A stretch of 45,260 nt of DNA from assembly GCA_026954015.1 (NCBI GenBank), contig JAIXLP010000069.1, positions 31,419-76,678 on the forward strand. The letters are read 5' to 3'. Below the pieces are notes generated by a model. That model saw nothing but the letters and a program-made list of their open reading frames with translations. It searched no databases and had not been told where the DNA came from. The translations under genes were made by a program, and so were the position numbers. The DNA is from Burkholderiales bacterium. Its GTDB lineage: Bacteria > Pseudomonadota > Gammaproteobacteria > Burkholderiales > Burkholderiaceae_C. Of this stretch, positions 33,651 through 40,592 are shown piece after piece. The number at the start of each line of letters is the position of its first letter. The first letter of the stretch is position 1.

Positions 33651-34165
33651 CCGCGGCGGCGCAAGGGCGTGATGCCCACGCGCGTTCCGGCGTTCGGGGG
33701 CTCGTCCATCAGCGCGCGCAGCCGACTGCGCGCGCGCGACAGGCGGGACATGATGGTACCCACCGGCACGCCCAGCACCTTGGCGGCATCGGTGTAGGAC
33801 AGGTCTTGCAGCGTCACCAGCAGCAGCGCGCTGCGTTGCTCCTCGGGCAGGCTCAGCAGGCAGCGCTGCAGGTCGATGGCATGGTCCAGGTCGTGCGTGA
33901 CGCTGCGCCGCTGCGCATCTTCCTCACTCAGCGCCAGCATCGCCGGACGGCTGGCGCTGGCGCGGCGCTGATTGAGGAACACGCGGTGCATCAGCGTGAA
34001 AAGCCAGGCGCGCAGGTCGGTGCCGGGCAGCCACAGGTGCCACTTGCCGCAGGCGCGCTCGAGGGTGTCCTGCACGAGATCGTCCGCAGCCCAGGCGTCG
34101 CCTGTCAGCACGCGCGCGTAGCGGCGTAACGCGGGCAGGTGCTCCAGTACGGACGATCGATCCAT
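33647..34165 (-). CDS. ECF-type RNA polymerase sigma factor
   Basis: The 172-residue sigma70-family protein of the ECF group has region 2 (LPALRRYARVLTGD and DDLVQDTLERACGKW, RAWLFTLMHRVFLN) and region 4 (LPEEQRSALLLVTLQDLSY, AAKVLGVPVGTIMSRLSRAR). There is no region 1 or 3, as expected for ECF. It is encoded between a small secreted lipoprotein (27-base gap) and its anti-sigma factor (4-base overlap). The trigger is unknown; the secreted partner suggests an envelope or oxidative signal. Confidence 0.92.
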   Translation of the reverse strand: MDRSSVLEHLPALRRYARVLTGDAWAADDLVQDTLERACGKWHLWLPGTDLRAWLFTLMHRVFLNQRRASASRPAMLALSEEDAQRRSVTHDLDHAIDLQRCLLSLPEEQRSALLLVTLQDLSYTDAAKVLGVPVGTIMSRLSRARSRLRALMDEPPNAGTRVGITPLRRRG

Positions 34166-34192
34166 GCCAGCGTGCGCCGTCGCGGCGTTGTC

Positions 34193-34561
34193 TTACGGGC
34201 GAGCGAGATGCCAGACGTTGTTGAAACCGTCGCCCGTGCGGTCGCCCGGCTTGGCGTCCTTCACCCAGAAGTACAGCGGCTTGCCCTTGTAGGCCCATTG
34301 GCGTGCCCCGTCGTCGCGCTGGATGATGGTGTAGTCGCCGTTTGCCGTGGCGCCGGCGCTGGCCGCCAGCGCTGGCCAGTTGCCGATGCACGGGCCGTTG
34401 CAGGCCGATTTGCCGCTGCCGGGCTGATCCTTGTCGAAGGTGTAGAGCGTCATGCCGTTGGGGCCGACGAGCGCGCCGTCCTGCACCTTGGCGGGCGCCT
34501 GCTGCGCGCAGGCGATGGAGCTGGCCGTGAACAGCGTCGCGGCGATCAAAGTCAAGCGCAT
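34193..34561 (-). CDS. Small secreted COG4315-type lipoprotein
   Basis: The 122-residue protein has an N-terminal signal (MRLTLIAATLFTASSIAC) with a Cys at the end that could be a lipobox. The mature part shows the family pattern of repeated secreted units: LVGPNGMTLYTFDKDQPG, SACNGPCIGNWPAL and WAYKGKPLYFWVKDAKPGD. Proteins of this type are often found with ECF sigma/anti-sigma pairs in beta- and alphaproteobacteria; their function is not known. AGGA precedes the ATG by about 8 bases. It is the first gene of the three-gene unit. Confidence 0.85.
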   Translation of the reverse strand: MRLTLIAATLFTASSIACAQQAPAKVQDGALVGPNGMTLYTFDKDQPGSGKSACNGPCIGNWPALAASAGATANGDYTIIQRDDGARQWAYKGKPLYFWVKDAKPGDRTGDGFNNVWHLARP

Positions 34562-34589
34562 GGGAGTTCCTGAAACACAGTGATGATGT

Positions 34590-34622
34590 CCGTACAAACA
34601 CCGCGGCGGGGCGGTTTATTCC
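34590..34622 (-). promoter_or_regulatory. Candidate ECF sigma promoter of the lipoprotein-sigma-anti-sigma unit
   Basis: On the minus strand GGAATAAA (from 34622) followed about 20 bases later by GTACGG lies 30-60 bases before the lipoprotein start. GGAA-type -35 boxes are typical of ECF sigma factors, so this may be an autoregulated promoter. Spacing is not ideal and the call is tentative. Confidence 0.35.
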
Positions 34623-34813
34623 ATCGCGCCGCCACGAGCCGCGAATCGGCGGCCCGCGACAGCGCAGGCGTGGAGCGGGGCCGCGCGATGTGTGCCCGAT
34701 ACCGCTGAAACACCCTGCGAAGACCGCGCATCCAACACAGTACGAGCGAGTGATCTTGCAACAACCAATGAACAGGGACTGGCTCGTGGATGTTTACCTT
34801 CAAGGAGAAGATC

Positions 34814-35158
34814 ATGCTTCAACGTCGTTTCAACCATTTCGTACTGGTGGCCGGTCTTGCCGCCGCCTCGGCCCTAGGTGTGCAGAGTTTCGCGGTGGCG
34901 GGCGCCGCCCAGCCGTTCTATGGTGAATCCGCCTCCGTCATCGCGTCGCCCGCGCTCACGAGTGTCACGACGCGCGCCGCGGTGACACAAGGCGCCGTGG
35001 CCGCGATGCGCGACGACACGCTGAAGTTTGGTGAGGTGGCCGGCCTGCCGCTCATGCCGTCGGCCCGGTCCGACGTCACGCGGTCCGAGGTGAAGGACGC
35101 GTTGCGCTCTGAAACCGTTGCGGAACACGAGGCGATGCGCCAGTTGTATCTTGACTGA
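34814..35158 (+). CDS. Small secreted protein, DUF4148-like
   Basis: The 114-residue protein has a signal peptide (RFNHFVLVAGLAAASALGVQ, cleavage near AVAGAAQ). Its C-terminal SDVTRSEVKDALRSE resembles the short repeat of DUF4148 proteins common in Burkholderiales. A very good ribosome site (AAGGAG) lies 8 bases before the ATG at 34814. It has its own terminator. Function is unknown; it is transcribed divergently from the ECF module and might be controlled by it. Confidence 0.7.
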   Translation: MLQRRFNHFVLVAGLAAASALGVQSFAVAGAAQPFYGESASVIASPALTSVTTRAAVTQGAVAAMRDDTLKFGEVAGLPLMPSARSDVTRSEVKDALRSETVAEHEAMRQLYLD

Positions 35159-35191
35159 GCCGCGCGTATGCGCGTGCCTGTGGTGCGGGTG

Positions 35192-35229
35192 CGGGCCGCC
35201 GTGTGCAATCCACGGCGGCCCGTTTTTTT
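35192..35229 (+). terminator. Rho-independent terminator after the small secreted protein
   Basis: GGGCCGCCGTG (35193-35203) and CACGGCGGCCC (35211-35221) form an 11-base perfect stem with a 7-base loop, followed by G and seven T. Confidence 0.93.
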
Positions 35230-35269
35230 GCGCCTGACTTCCGGCCCGATTGGCGCTACGATGCCCACC

Positions 35270-35797
35270 ATGTCCTTGATCTCGCACACCTGTTGCACGC
35301 CGTTGGGCGACATGCTCGCGCTGTTTTCCGAGCACGGCCTGTGTTTGCTGGAATTCAGCGAACGCACGAAAGGCCTCGCGCGCGAGATCGCGCAGGTGGA
35401 GGCCGCGCGTGGCGGCCCGGCGCGACCGGGCAAGAACGCGCTCACCGCGCAGCTCGGGCGCGAGCTGGCCGAGTATTTCGAGGGCAAGCGGCGCACGTTT
35501 GATGTGCCGCTGGACCTGGTCGGAACGCCGTTTCAGCAAAGCGTGTGGCATGCGCTGCTCGCCATCCCCTACGGCCAGACGCGCAGCTACGCCGAGCAGG
35601 CGCGCTCCATCGGCAAGCCCACCGCCACGCGCGCGGTGGCCGCTGCCAATGGCAACAACAAGATCAGCCTCATCGTGCCCTGCCACCGCGTGATCGGCAG
35701 CGACGGCAGCCTCACGGGCTACGGCGGCGGCGTGGCGCGCAAGGAGTGGCTGCTGGCCATGGAGCGCGGCGAGCGCGCGCTGGCGCTGCCTGCCTGA
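35270..35797 (+). CDS. ogt: Methylated-DNA--protein-cysteine methyltransferase (Ogt-type)
   Basis: The 175-residue suicide enzyme repairs O6-alkylguanine. The active-site motif VPCHRVIGSDGSLTGYGGG is intact with the acceptor Cys. TPFQQSVWHALLAIPYGQT and RAVAAANGNNKI (helix-turn-helix with arginine finger) support the call. The start MSLISHTCC at 35270 is chosen; an ATG at 35261 is also in frame. No ribosome site is visible, and TACGAT at 35257-35262 could be a -10 box placing transcription start at the ATG, so a leaderless mRNA is possible. It ends in TGATG overlap with cbiB, an unexpected partner for a DNA-repair gene. Confidence 0.92.
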   Translation: MSLISHTCCTPLGDMLALFSEHGLCLLEFSERTKGLAREIAQVEAARGGPARPGKNALTAQLGRELAEYFEGKRRTFDVPLDLVGTPFQQSVWHALLAIPYGQTRSYAEQARSIGKPTATRAVAAANGNNKISLIVPCHRVIGSDGSLTGYGGGVARKEWLLAMERGERALALPA

Positions 35798-36774
35798 TGG
35801 GCCTTGCGGGCGCGCCGTGGGGTGCGGCGCTGGGCGTGTGGCTGTGCATGGTGCCTGCGCTGGCGCTGGCAATGGACCGCTTGTTCGGCGAGCCGCCCGC
35901 GCGCTGGCATCCCGTGGTGTGGATGGGGCGCTACCTCGCGTGGGCGGGTCGCTGGATCGCCCCTGCGGCGGATGCGCCGCAATCAGAGAACGGGGACCTG
36001 CGCGCCTTCCTGCGTGGAGCGCTCGCGTGGTGTGCCGGGGCTGTCGTTCTTGTGGTACTGGCGTGGCTGGTGCAGGTCGGTGTGCTGCGCCTGCCCGACT
36101 GGGCCGCGGTGCCCATGTTCGCGCTGCTGCTCAAGCCCCTGCTCGCCTGGGCCATGCTGCACGACGAGGTGCTGGCGGTGCAGCAGGCGCTCGCTGATTC
36201 GCTGGACGAGGGCCGCGCGCAACTGGCGCGCCTCGTGAGCCGCGACGTCGTGCAGCTGGATGCCACCGAAGTACGCGAGAGCGCCATCGAGAGCCTGGCC
36301 GAGAACCTGAACGATTCGCTGGTGGCGCCGCTGTTCTGGTTTGCGCTGCTCGGGCTGCCGGGCGCGGTGCTGCTGCGCTTTGCCAACACCGCCGATGCGA
36401 TGTGGGGCTACCGCGGCGTGCGCGCGGGGCGCGACTTTCGCCGCGCAGGCACCTGGGCCGCGCGCGCCGACGACGTGCTGTGCTGGCTGCCCGCGCGCCT
36501 CACCGCGCTGCTCATCGGCGCTCTGGGCGGCCTGCGCGGCTGGCGGCGCCTGCCGCGCGAGGCGGCGCGCACGCCCTCGCCCAACGGCGGCTGGCCCATG
36601 GGGGCGATGGCGCTGGTGCTGGGCGTGCGCCTGGGCAAGCCCGGCGTGTACGTGCTGGGCGAGGGCGCCCGCGCGCCCGAGCCTGCCGATCTGCTGCGCG
36701 CCTGCGCCATCGCCTCGCGCGCGGCGGTGGCGGCTACGCTGCTGGCCTGCGCCGGGGTGGCGCTGTGGGCGTGA
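35797..36774 (+). CDS. cbiB: Adenosylcobinamide-phosphate synthase CbiB/CobD
   Basis: The 325-residue membrane enzyme joins aminopropanol (or its phosphate) to adenosylcobyric acid. The N-terminal AMDRLFGEPPARWHPVVWMG is the family signature, and SRDVVQLDATEVRESAIESL with AENLNDSLVAPLFWF forms the catalytic loop. NTADAMWGYR and SPNGGWPMGAMALVLGV follow. Several hydrophobic segments are present. It overlaps the ogt stop by one base and is followed by cobC after a dispersed repeat. Confidence 0.94.
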   Translation: MGLAGAPWGAALGVWLCMVPALALAMDRLFGEPPARWHPVVWMGRYLAWAGRWIAPAADAPQSENGDLRAFLRGALAWCAGAVVLVVLAWLVQVGVLRLPDWAAVPMFALLLKPLLAWAMLHDEVLAVQQALADSLDEGRAQLARLVSRDVVQLDATEVRESAIESLAENLNDSLVAPLFWFALLGLPGAVLLRFANTADAMWGYRGVRAGRDFRRAGTWAARADDVLCWLPARLTALLIGALGGLRGWRRLPREAARTPSPNGGWPMGAMALVLGVRLGKPGVYVLGEGARAPEPADLLRACAIASRAAVAATLLACAGVALWA

Positions 36775-36785
36775 AAGATTTCATG

Positions 36786-36835
36786 ACGAATCGGCCTCTG
36801 GCGCTTGTCCAGCAAGCGCAAGCAGCTCTTTTATC
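36786..36835 (-). repeat. Dispersed palindromic repeat between cbiB and cobC
   Basis: Read on the minus strand: AGAGCTGCTTGCGCTTGCTG, then GACAAGCGCCAGAGGCCGAT. It has the same AGCTG, GCGCTTG, CAAGCGC and GGCC order as the copy at 28634 and forms a hairpin. It fills the gap between two genes that would otherwise be adjacent and ends just before the cobC ribosome site. Confidence 0.75.
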
Positions 36836-36847
36836 AGGAGCGTACCC

Positions 36848-37936
36848 ATGCTGACGCCTGCCCACGGCGGGCCGGACGCGCTGGGCGTGCCGCTGCACGA
36901 CCTCTCCACCAACGCCAACGCCTGCGGTCCGTACCCCGCCGCGCTGCGCGCGCTGCAGGCGGTGGATGCGCGCCACTACCCCGACCCCACCTACACCGCG
37001 CTCGCGGTGCAGCTGGCCGCGTGGCACGGCGTGGCGCCGGAGCGCGTCGTGCTCGCGGCCAGCGCCAGCGAATTCATCCAGCGCATCAGCGTGGCCGTGG
37101 CGCTGCACGCGGGGCCAGCGGCGCGCGTGTGGCTGCCCGCGCCCGCCTATGGCGACTACGCCCGCGCCGCGCACGCCGCCGCGCTGGTGTCCACCGACGA
37201 TCCGGGCACCGCCGCGCTGCTCTGGGCGTGCGAGCCCGGCAGCCCGCTGGGCCAGCCCGACACGGGTCTGGCCGCGCGCGTGGCGGCGCTGCGCGCAGGC
37301 CAGACGCTGGTGCTCGACCAGGCCTACGAGCCGCTGCGCCTGAGCGGCGCGGCGAGCCTGGATGCGCCCGCGCTCGACCGCGTCTGGCGCCTTGTCACGC
37401 CCAACAAGGCGCTGGGCCTCACGGGCGTGCGCGCGGCGTATGCCGTGGCGCCGCCGGGCGCCGACCCCGCGCTGCTCGCGCGCGTGCGCGGCCTGGCCCC
37501 CTCGTGGCCCATAGGCGCGCACGGCGTGGCGCTGCTGCACGCCTGGGCCAGCGCGCCCTGCCACGACTGGCTTGCCGCCTGCCGCGCGCAACTGCGCGCG
37601 TGCAAGCGCGCGCAGGTGGCGGCACTGCGCGCGGCGGGCTGGCAGGTGGAGCCCGGTGACGCCAACTTTTTCGTCGCTGCCCACGCAAACCTGGCAAGCG
37701 CTGGAGCCGGTTTTGACCTGCAAACCTGGCTTGCCGCGCTGCGCGTGCGCGGCATCAAGCTGCGCGATTGCGCCAGCTTCGGCCTGCCGGGGCGCGTGCG
37801 CATCGCGGTGGCGTCGCCGCAGGCGTGGCGGGCGCTGTGGGCCGCGCTGTCGGATACGGGGCCGTCATCGCCCGCCGGTGTCGTGTCCGGCGCGCCAAAC
37901 GGGCCCGGTTCGACCACCCCCGCGGTTCGCCCGTAG
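36848..37936 (+). CDS. cobC: Threonine-phosphate decarboxylase-like aminotransferase CobC
   Basis: The 362-residue PLP enzyme of the class I/II aminotransferase fold supplies (R)-1-amino-2-propanol phosphate for the nucleotide loop. STNANACGPYPAAL is the substrate-binding start typical of CobC/CobD, and VTPNKALGLTGVRAAYA holds the PLP lysine. AGGAG lies about 9 bases before the ATG. Residues near HANLASAGAGFDLQTW are encoded by another partial copy of the dispersed repeat. The C-terminal 20 residues are Pro/Ser/Gly-rich and probably disordered. Confidence 0.9.
   Translation: MLTPAHGGPDALGVPLHDLSTNANACGPYPAALRALQAVDARHYPDPTYTALAVQLAAWHGVAPERVVLAASASEFIQRISVAVALHAGPAARVWLPAPAYGDYARAAHAAALVSTDDPGTAALLWACEPGSPLGQPDTGLAARVAALRAGQTLVLDQAYEPLRLSGAASLDAPALDRVWRLVTPNKALGLTGVRAAYAVAPPGADPALLARVRGLAPSWPIGAHGVALLHAWASAPCHDWLAACRAQLRACKRAQVAALRAAGWQVEPGDANFFVAAHANLASAGAGFDLQTWLAALRVRGIKLRDCASFGLPGRVRIAVASPQAWRALWAALSDTGPSSPAGVVSGAPNGPGSTTPAVRP
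37688..37725 (-). repeat. Partial copy of the dispersed repeat inside cobC
   Basis: The plus strand reads CAAGCGCTGGAGCCGGTTTT then GACC, matching the CAAGCGC, GGCC-type and TTTGAC blocks of the other copies. The reading frame of cobC is preserved. Confidence 0.4.
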
Positions 37937-37941
37937 CCGCA

Positions 37942-37981
37942 TAGAATTGCGCACGCCCGCGCCCCACCCGCGCGGGCGTGC
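37942..37981 (+). promoter_or_regulatory. -10-like box and GC-rich hairpin in the leader before the 38133 gene
   Basis: TAGAAT (37942-37947) follows the cobC stop by 5 bases. GCACGCCCGCG (37951-37961) and CGCGGGCGTGC (37971-37981) form an 11-base stem with a 9-base loop and no T-tail. The remaining leader to 38132 is GC-rich; I do not recognise a known riboswitch in it. Confidence 0.4.
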
Positions 37982-38132
37982 CACGCCGATGACTGCCGTG
38001 GGGCGCTGTTGCAGGTTCTGCACGCGAAGATGCGCCACGCGGTCGTGTGTCCATTGCAGCGTTACCCCAACCCTGGATGGATGCCCGCACCGGCCTGCTC
38101 CGGTCGACGTCCGCCGTCATTACGGAGACTGC

Positions 38133-38360
38133 ATGACTTTTCTTCAAACGCTCGAACCCATCGTGCGCGACATCGTCGCGCCCGCTGCCGAGGCCACCGA
38201 CCGCGAGGCGCGCTTTCCGTGCGCGGCGCTTGATGCGCTGGGCGCCGACGGCAGCGGCGCGGACGCGATGAACAACGACGAGATGCCGGTGTTCGCCACG
38301 CTGCTCGCGTCGTGCTCCATCGGCACCGCGCTGTGCGATGCCGCCACCCCCAAGGAGTGA
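38133..38360 (+). CDS. Short protein resembling an acyl-CoA dehydrogenase N-terminus (probable remnant)
   Basis: The 75-residue product has VRDIVAPAAEATDREARFPC and AALDALGADG, which closely follow the N-terminal pattern of acyl-CoA dehydrogenase-family flavoproteins (helices before the active site). The remainder (residues about 40-75) does not continue this pattern, and a full enzyme would be about 380 residues. A good ribosome site (GGAG) precedes the ATG, and the stop comes 5 bases before the next gene's ATG with GGAG in between, so it is probably still translated. It may be an internally deleted gene or a small adapted protein. I cannot decide which. Confidence 0.55.
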   Translation: MTFLQTLEPIVRDIVAPAAEATDREARFPCAALDALGADGSGADAMNNDEMPVFATLLASCSIGTALCDAATPKE

Positions 38361-38365
38361 ACCCC

Positions 38366-39226
38366 ATGGCACCAACCTTCATGCTCGGCGCCGTGGCCTA
38401 CGCGCCCAAGGTCGTCACCATCTGGGAGGGCTTCAAGACCTACCTGGGCGAGCGCGGCTTCGCGATGGACTACACGCTGTATTCCAACTACGAAACGCAG
38501 GTGCAGGCGCAGTTCAAGGGCGACATCGCCTTCGCCTGGAATTCGCCGCTCGCCTGGGTGCGCGCCGACCGCATGGCCCGCGCGCGTGGGCAGGCGGTGC
38601 GCTCGCTCGTGATGCGCGACAGCGACCAGGGCCTGCAATCGGTGCTCGTCGTCCCCGCGAGCAGCCCCGTGCGCTCGCTCGCCGACCTCCAGGGCAAGGT
38701 GGTGGGCTTTGGCGCCATCGACTCGCCGCAGGCCACGCTGATCCCGCTCGACCACCTGCAGCACGAAGGGGGCCTCGTGCCCGGCCGGGATTACACCGTG
38801 CGGCGCTTTGACGTGCTCGGCGGCAAGCATGGCGACCATATCGGCGGCGAGCGCGACGCGGCCGTGGCCATGCTGGCCGGGGAGGTCGCCGCAAGCTGGA
38901 TGATCGCGGGCAACCACGCCGCCTTTGCCAAGGAAGGGCTGCTGCCCGCGGGCGGCACGCGCGTGCTCGCCACCACCGGCCTGTACGACCACTGCACGAT
39001 GACCGTGAGCCCCGGCGTGGACGACGAGGCGTCGCGCCGCTTCGCCGAGCTGCTGCTGGCGATGGACTGGAACGACGCGCAGGTACGCCCGCTGCTGGAG
39101 CTGGAAGGCCTGCGCGCATGGCGGGCGGGCCGCGTGGACGGCTTCAGGCTGCTGGAGCGCGCAAGCACGGAGCAAGGCTTTTATGACGACCGCGGAAACA
39201 TCCTCGCCAGCGACTATCGATATTGA
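38366..39226 (+). CDS. PhnD/SsuA-like substrate-binding-fold protein without signal peptide
   Basis: The 286-residue protein of the periplasmic-binding type II fold (phosphate/phosphonate/NMT1 group) carries LGAVAYAPKVVTIWEGFKTY, FKGDIAFAWNSPLAWVRAD, LVVPASSPVRSLADLQGKVV and GFGAIDSPQA, then a second lobe. Usual family members are exported, but this one starts directly with the fold and has no signal peptide, so it is predicted to be cytosolic. No ABC permease or ATPase gene is nearby. It is coupled to the short upstream gene and overlaps the TusA/ferritin-like gene by 44 bases, so the products probably act together. Function unknown. Confidence 0.75.
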   Translation: MAPTFMLGAVAYAPKVVTIWEGFKTYLGERGFAMDYTLYSNYETQVQAQFKGDIAFAWNSPLAWVRADRMARARGQAVRSLVMRDSDQGLQSVLVVPASSPVRSLADLQGKVVGFGAIDSPQATLIPLDHLQHEGGLVPGRDYTVRRFDVLGGKHGDHIGGERDAAVAMLAGEVAASWMIAGNHAAFAKEGLLPAGGTRVLATTGLYDHCTMTVSPGVDDEASRRFAELLLAMDWNDAQVRPLLELEGLRAWRAGRVDGFRLLERASTEQGFYDDRGNILASDYRY

Positions 39227-40403
39227 GTCGCTGGGCTTCGACGCCGGCGCGCACCTGCTGGTGAAGCACGCGCTCGCGCGCCTGCCCGTGGGCACGCCGC
39301 TGCGCGTGAGCGGCCACGCGAGCGGCTGGCAGGCGCAACTGGCGCACTGGTGCCGCGCGCAGGGCCATGCGCTCGCGTGGGCGGACGACGCGCACGCCCA
39401 GGCGCTGGTGACACGCGGCGGCGCCGAGGCCGGACGCTGGCGCGACGCCGCGCACACCGGCCACGCCGACCCCCGCGTGAGCGGCGCCGTGCTGGCGCAG
39501 GCCGAGCCCACCTGGGGCCTGGCCGCGCGCGGCGCGCGCGTGGAGGCGGGCTCCCCCGCGTTCGCCTTCCGGCTGGCCCGCAAGGACGAGCTCTGGGCCG
39601 ACAACGCCGCCGACCTGTACGCGCAGGCCGTCGCCGCGCAGTGGGACCCGGACGTGGCGCTCGACTGGAGCGTGGCGCTCACCCACCCGCCCGAGGTCGA
39701 GGCCGCCGTCGTCCAGGTGATGACCTACATGGTCGAGAACGAAAACGCCGCGCTGCTCGTGCCCGCGCGCTTCCTCGGCCAGATCCACCCGCACTACCGC
39801 GAGCTGCAGGCGGCGCTCGCGATCCAGGTGGCGGACGAAGCGCGCCACATCGAGGTGTTCACGCGCCGCATCCGCCTGAGTGGCGGCGAACCCGCGCTTT
39901 CCACCGCGGGCGGCCAGGCCTCGCTCAGGAGCCTGCTGGACGAGCCCGATTTTTCGGTGGCGAGCTTTCTGCTTTCGGTGCAGGGCGAGGGCAGCTTCGT
40001 GAACCTGCTGCACTTTCTGGCCGAATACGGCCCCGACGCGCTCACACGCCAGATCGGACGCCTGGCCGCGCGCGACGAGGCGCGCCACGTGGCGCTGGGC
40101 ATGTCGCACCTGCTGCAGCGCCTGCGCGGCGAGCCCGCGCTGCGCCTGCGCCTGGCGCGCGCGATGGAACAGCGCCACGACGCGCTGGCGGGCACCTCGG
40201 GGCTGAACGAGGAGGTGTTCGACGCGCTCATCCTCATCGCCGCGGGCAGCCTGGCGCCGCAGGCCGTGCACCAGGGGTTCGGGCGTGTGCAGACCCTCGT
40301 GCAGGACATGGCGGGCGGGCGCCTCACGCGGCTGCTGCGCCTGGGGTTCGAGCGCGCCGATGCCGAGCGGCTGGCGCTGCTGCACACGCGCAATTTCATG
40401 TGA
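39183..40403 (+). CDS. TusA-like / ferritin-like diiron fusion protein
   Basis: The 406-residue protein appears to have two domains. Residues about 12-65 (IDIESLGFDAGAHLLVKHAL, LPVGTPLRVSGHASGW, HWCRAQGHALAW) follow the TusA sulfurtransferase pattern but lack the CPxP cysteine; a single Cys remains in HWC. Residues about 170-400 are helical and carry carboxylate/His metal motifs: VENENAAL, VADEARHIEVF and a second DEARHVALGMSHLL. The paired DEARH motifs are typical of ferritin-like diiron oxygenases or oxidases. The gene starts inside the end of the PhnD-like gene. No signal peptide is seen. A diiron oxidation reaction on a bound small molecule is possible; the substrate is unknown. Confidence 0.7.
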   Translation: MTTAETSSPATIDIESLGFDAGAHLLVKHALARLPVGTPLRVSGHASGWQAQLAHWCRAQGHALAWADDAHAQALVTRGGAEAGRWRDAAHTGHADPRVSGAVLAQAEPTWGLAARGARVEAGSPAFAFRLARKDELWADNAADLYAQAVAAQWDPDVALDWSVALTHPPEVEAAVVQVMTYMVENENAALLVPARFLGQIHPHYRELQAALAIQVADEARHIEVFTRRIRLSGGEPALSTAGGQASLRSLLDEPDFSVASFLLSVQGEGSFVNLLHFLAEYGPDALTRQIGRLAARDEARHVALGMSHLLQRLRGEPALRLRLARAMEQRHDALAGTSGLNEEVFDALILIAAGSLAPQAVHQGFGRVQTLVQDMAGGRLTRLLRLGFERADAERLALLHTRNFM

Positions 40404-40439
40404 GTGGGGCGCCGCTCTCCCGGCGACCTCAGGACGGGA

Positions 40440-40490
40440 ATAAAAACGGCAGCTGGCGCTTGTACAGCAAGCGCGGACAGCTATTCAAAA
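40440..40490 (+). repeat. Dispersed palindromic repeat after the diiron gene
   Basis: GGCAGCTGGCGCTTGTACAG then CAAGCGCGGACAGCTATTC contains the same AGCTG, GCGCTTG and CAAGCGC core as the other copies. It lies in the space between a convergent gene pair, before a terminator hairpin. Confidence 0.7.
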
Positions 40491-40516
40491 CAGAGTGCCT
40501 GCGGCGGTGTGACGGC

Positions 40517-40549
40517 CACAAAAAAAGCAGCCGGCCTGCGGCTGCTTTC
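40517..40549 (-). terminator. Terminator hairpin between convergent genes
   Basis: On the minus strand AAAGCAGCC and GGCTGCTTT form a 9-base stem with a 7-base GC-rich loop, extended by a run of T. It serves the secreted protein gene on the minus strand (stop at 40593); the A-run and T-run on both sides mean it could also stop plus-strand transcription. Confidence 0.88.
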
Positions 40550-40592
40550 CTTGGTGCGCTGCGCCAGCATCACGGCGCAGCGCAGAGGTGGC

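Noticed and set aside
37982..38132. Leader before the 38133 gene as a possible riboswitch
   Set aside because: I could not match it to a known aptamer; only a hairpin and -10-like box are supportable.
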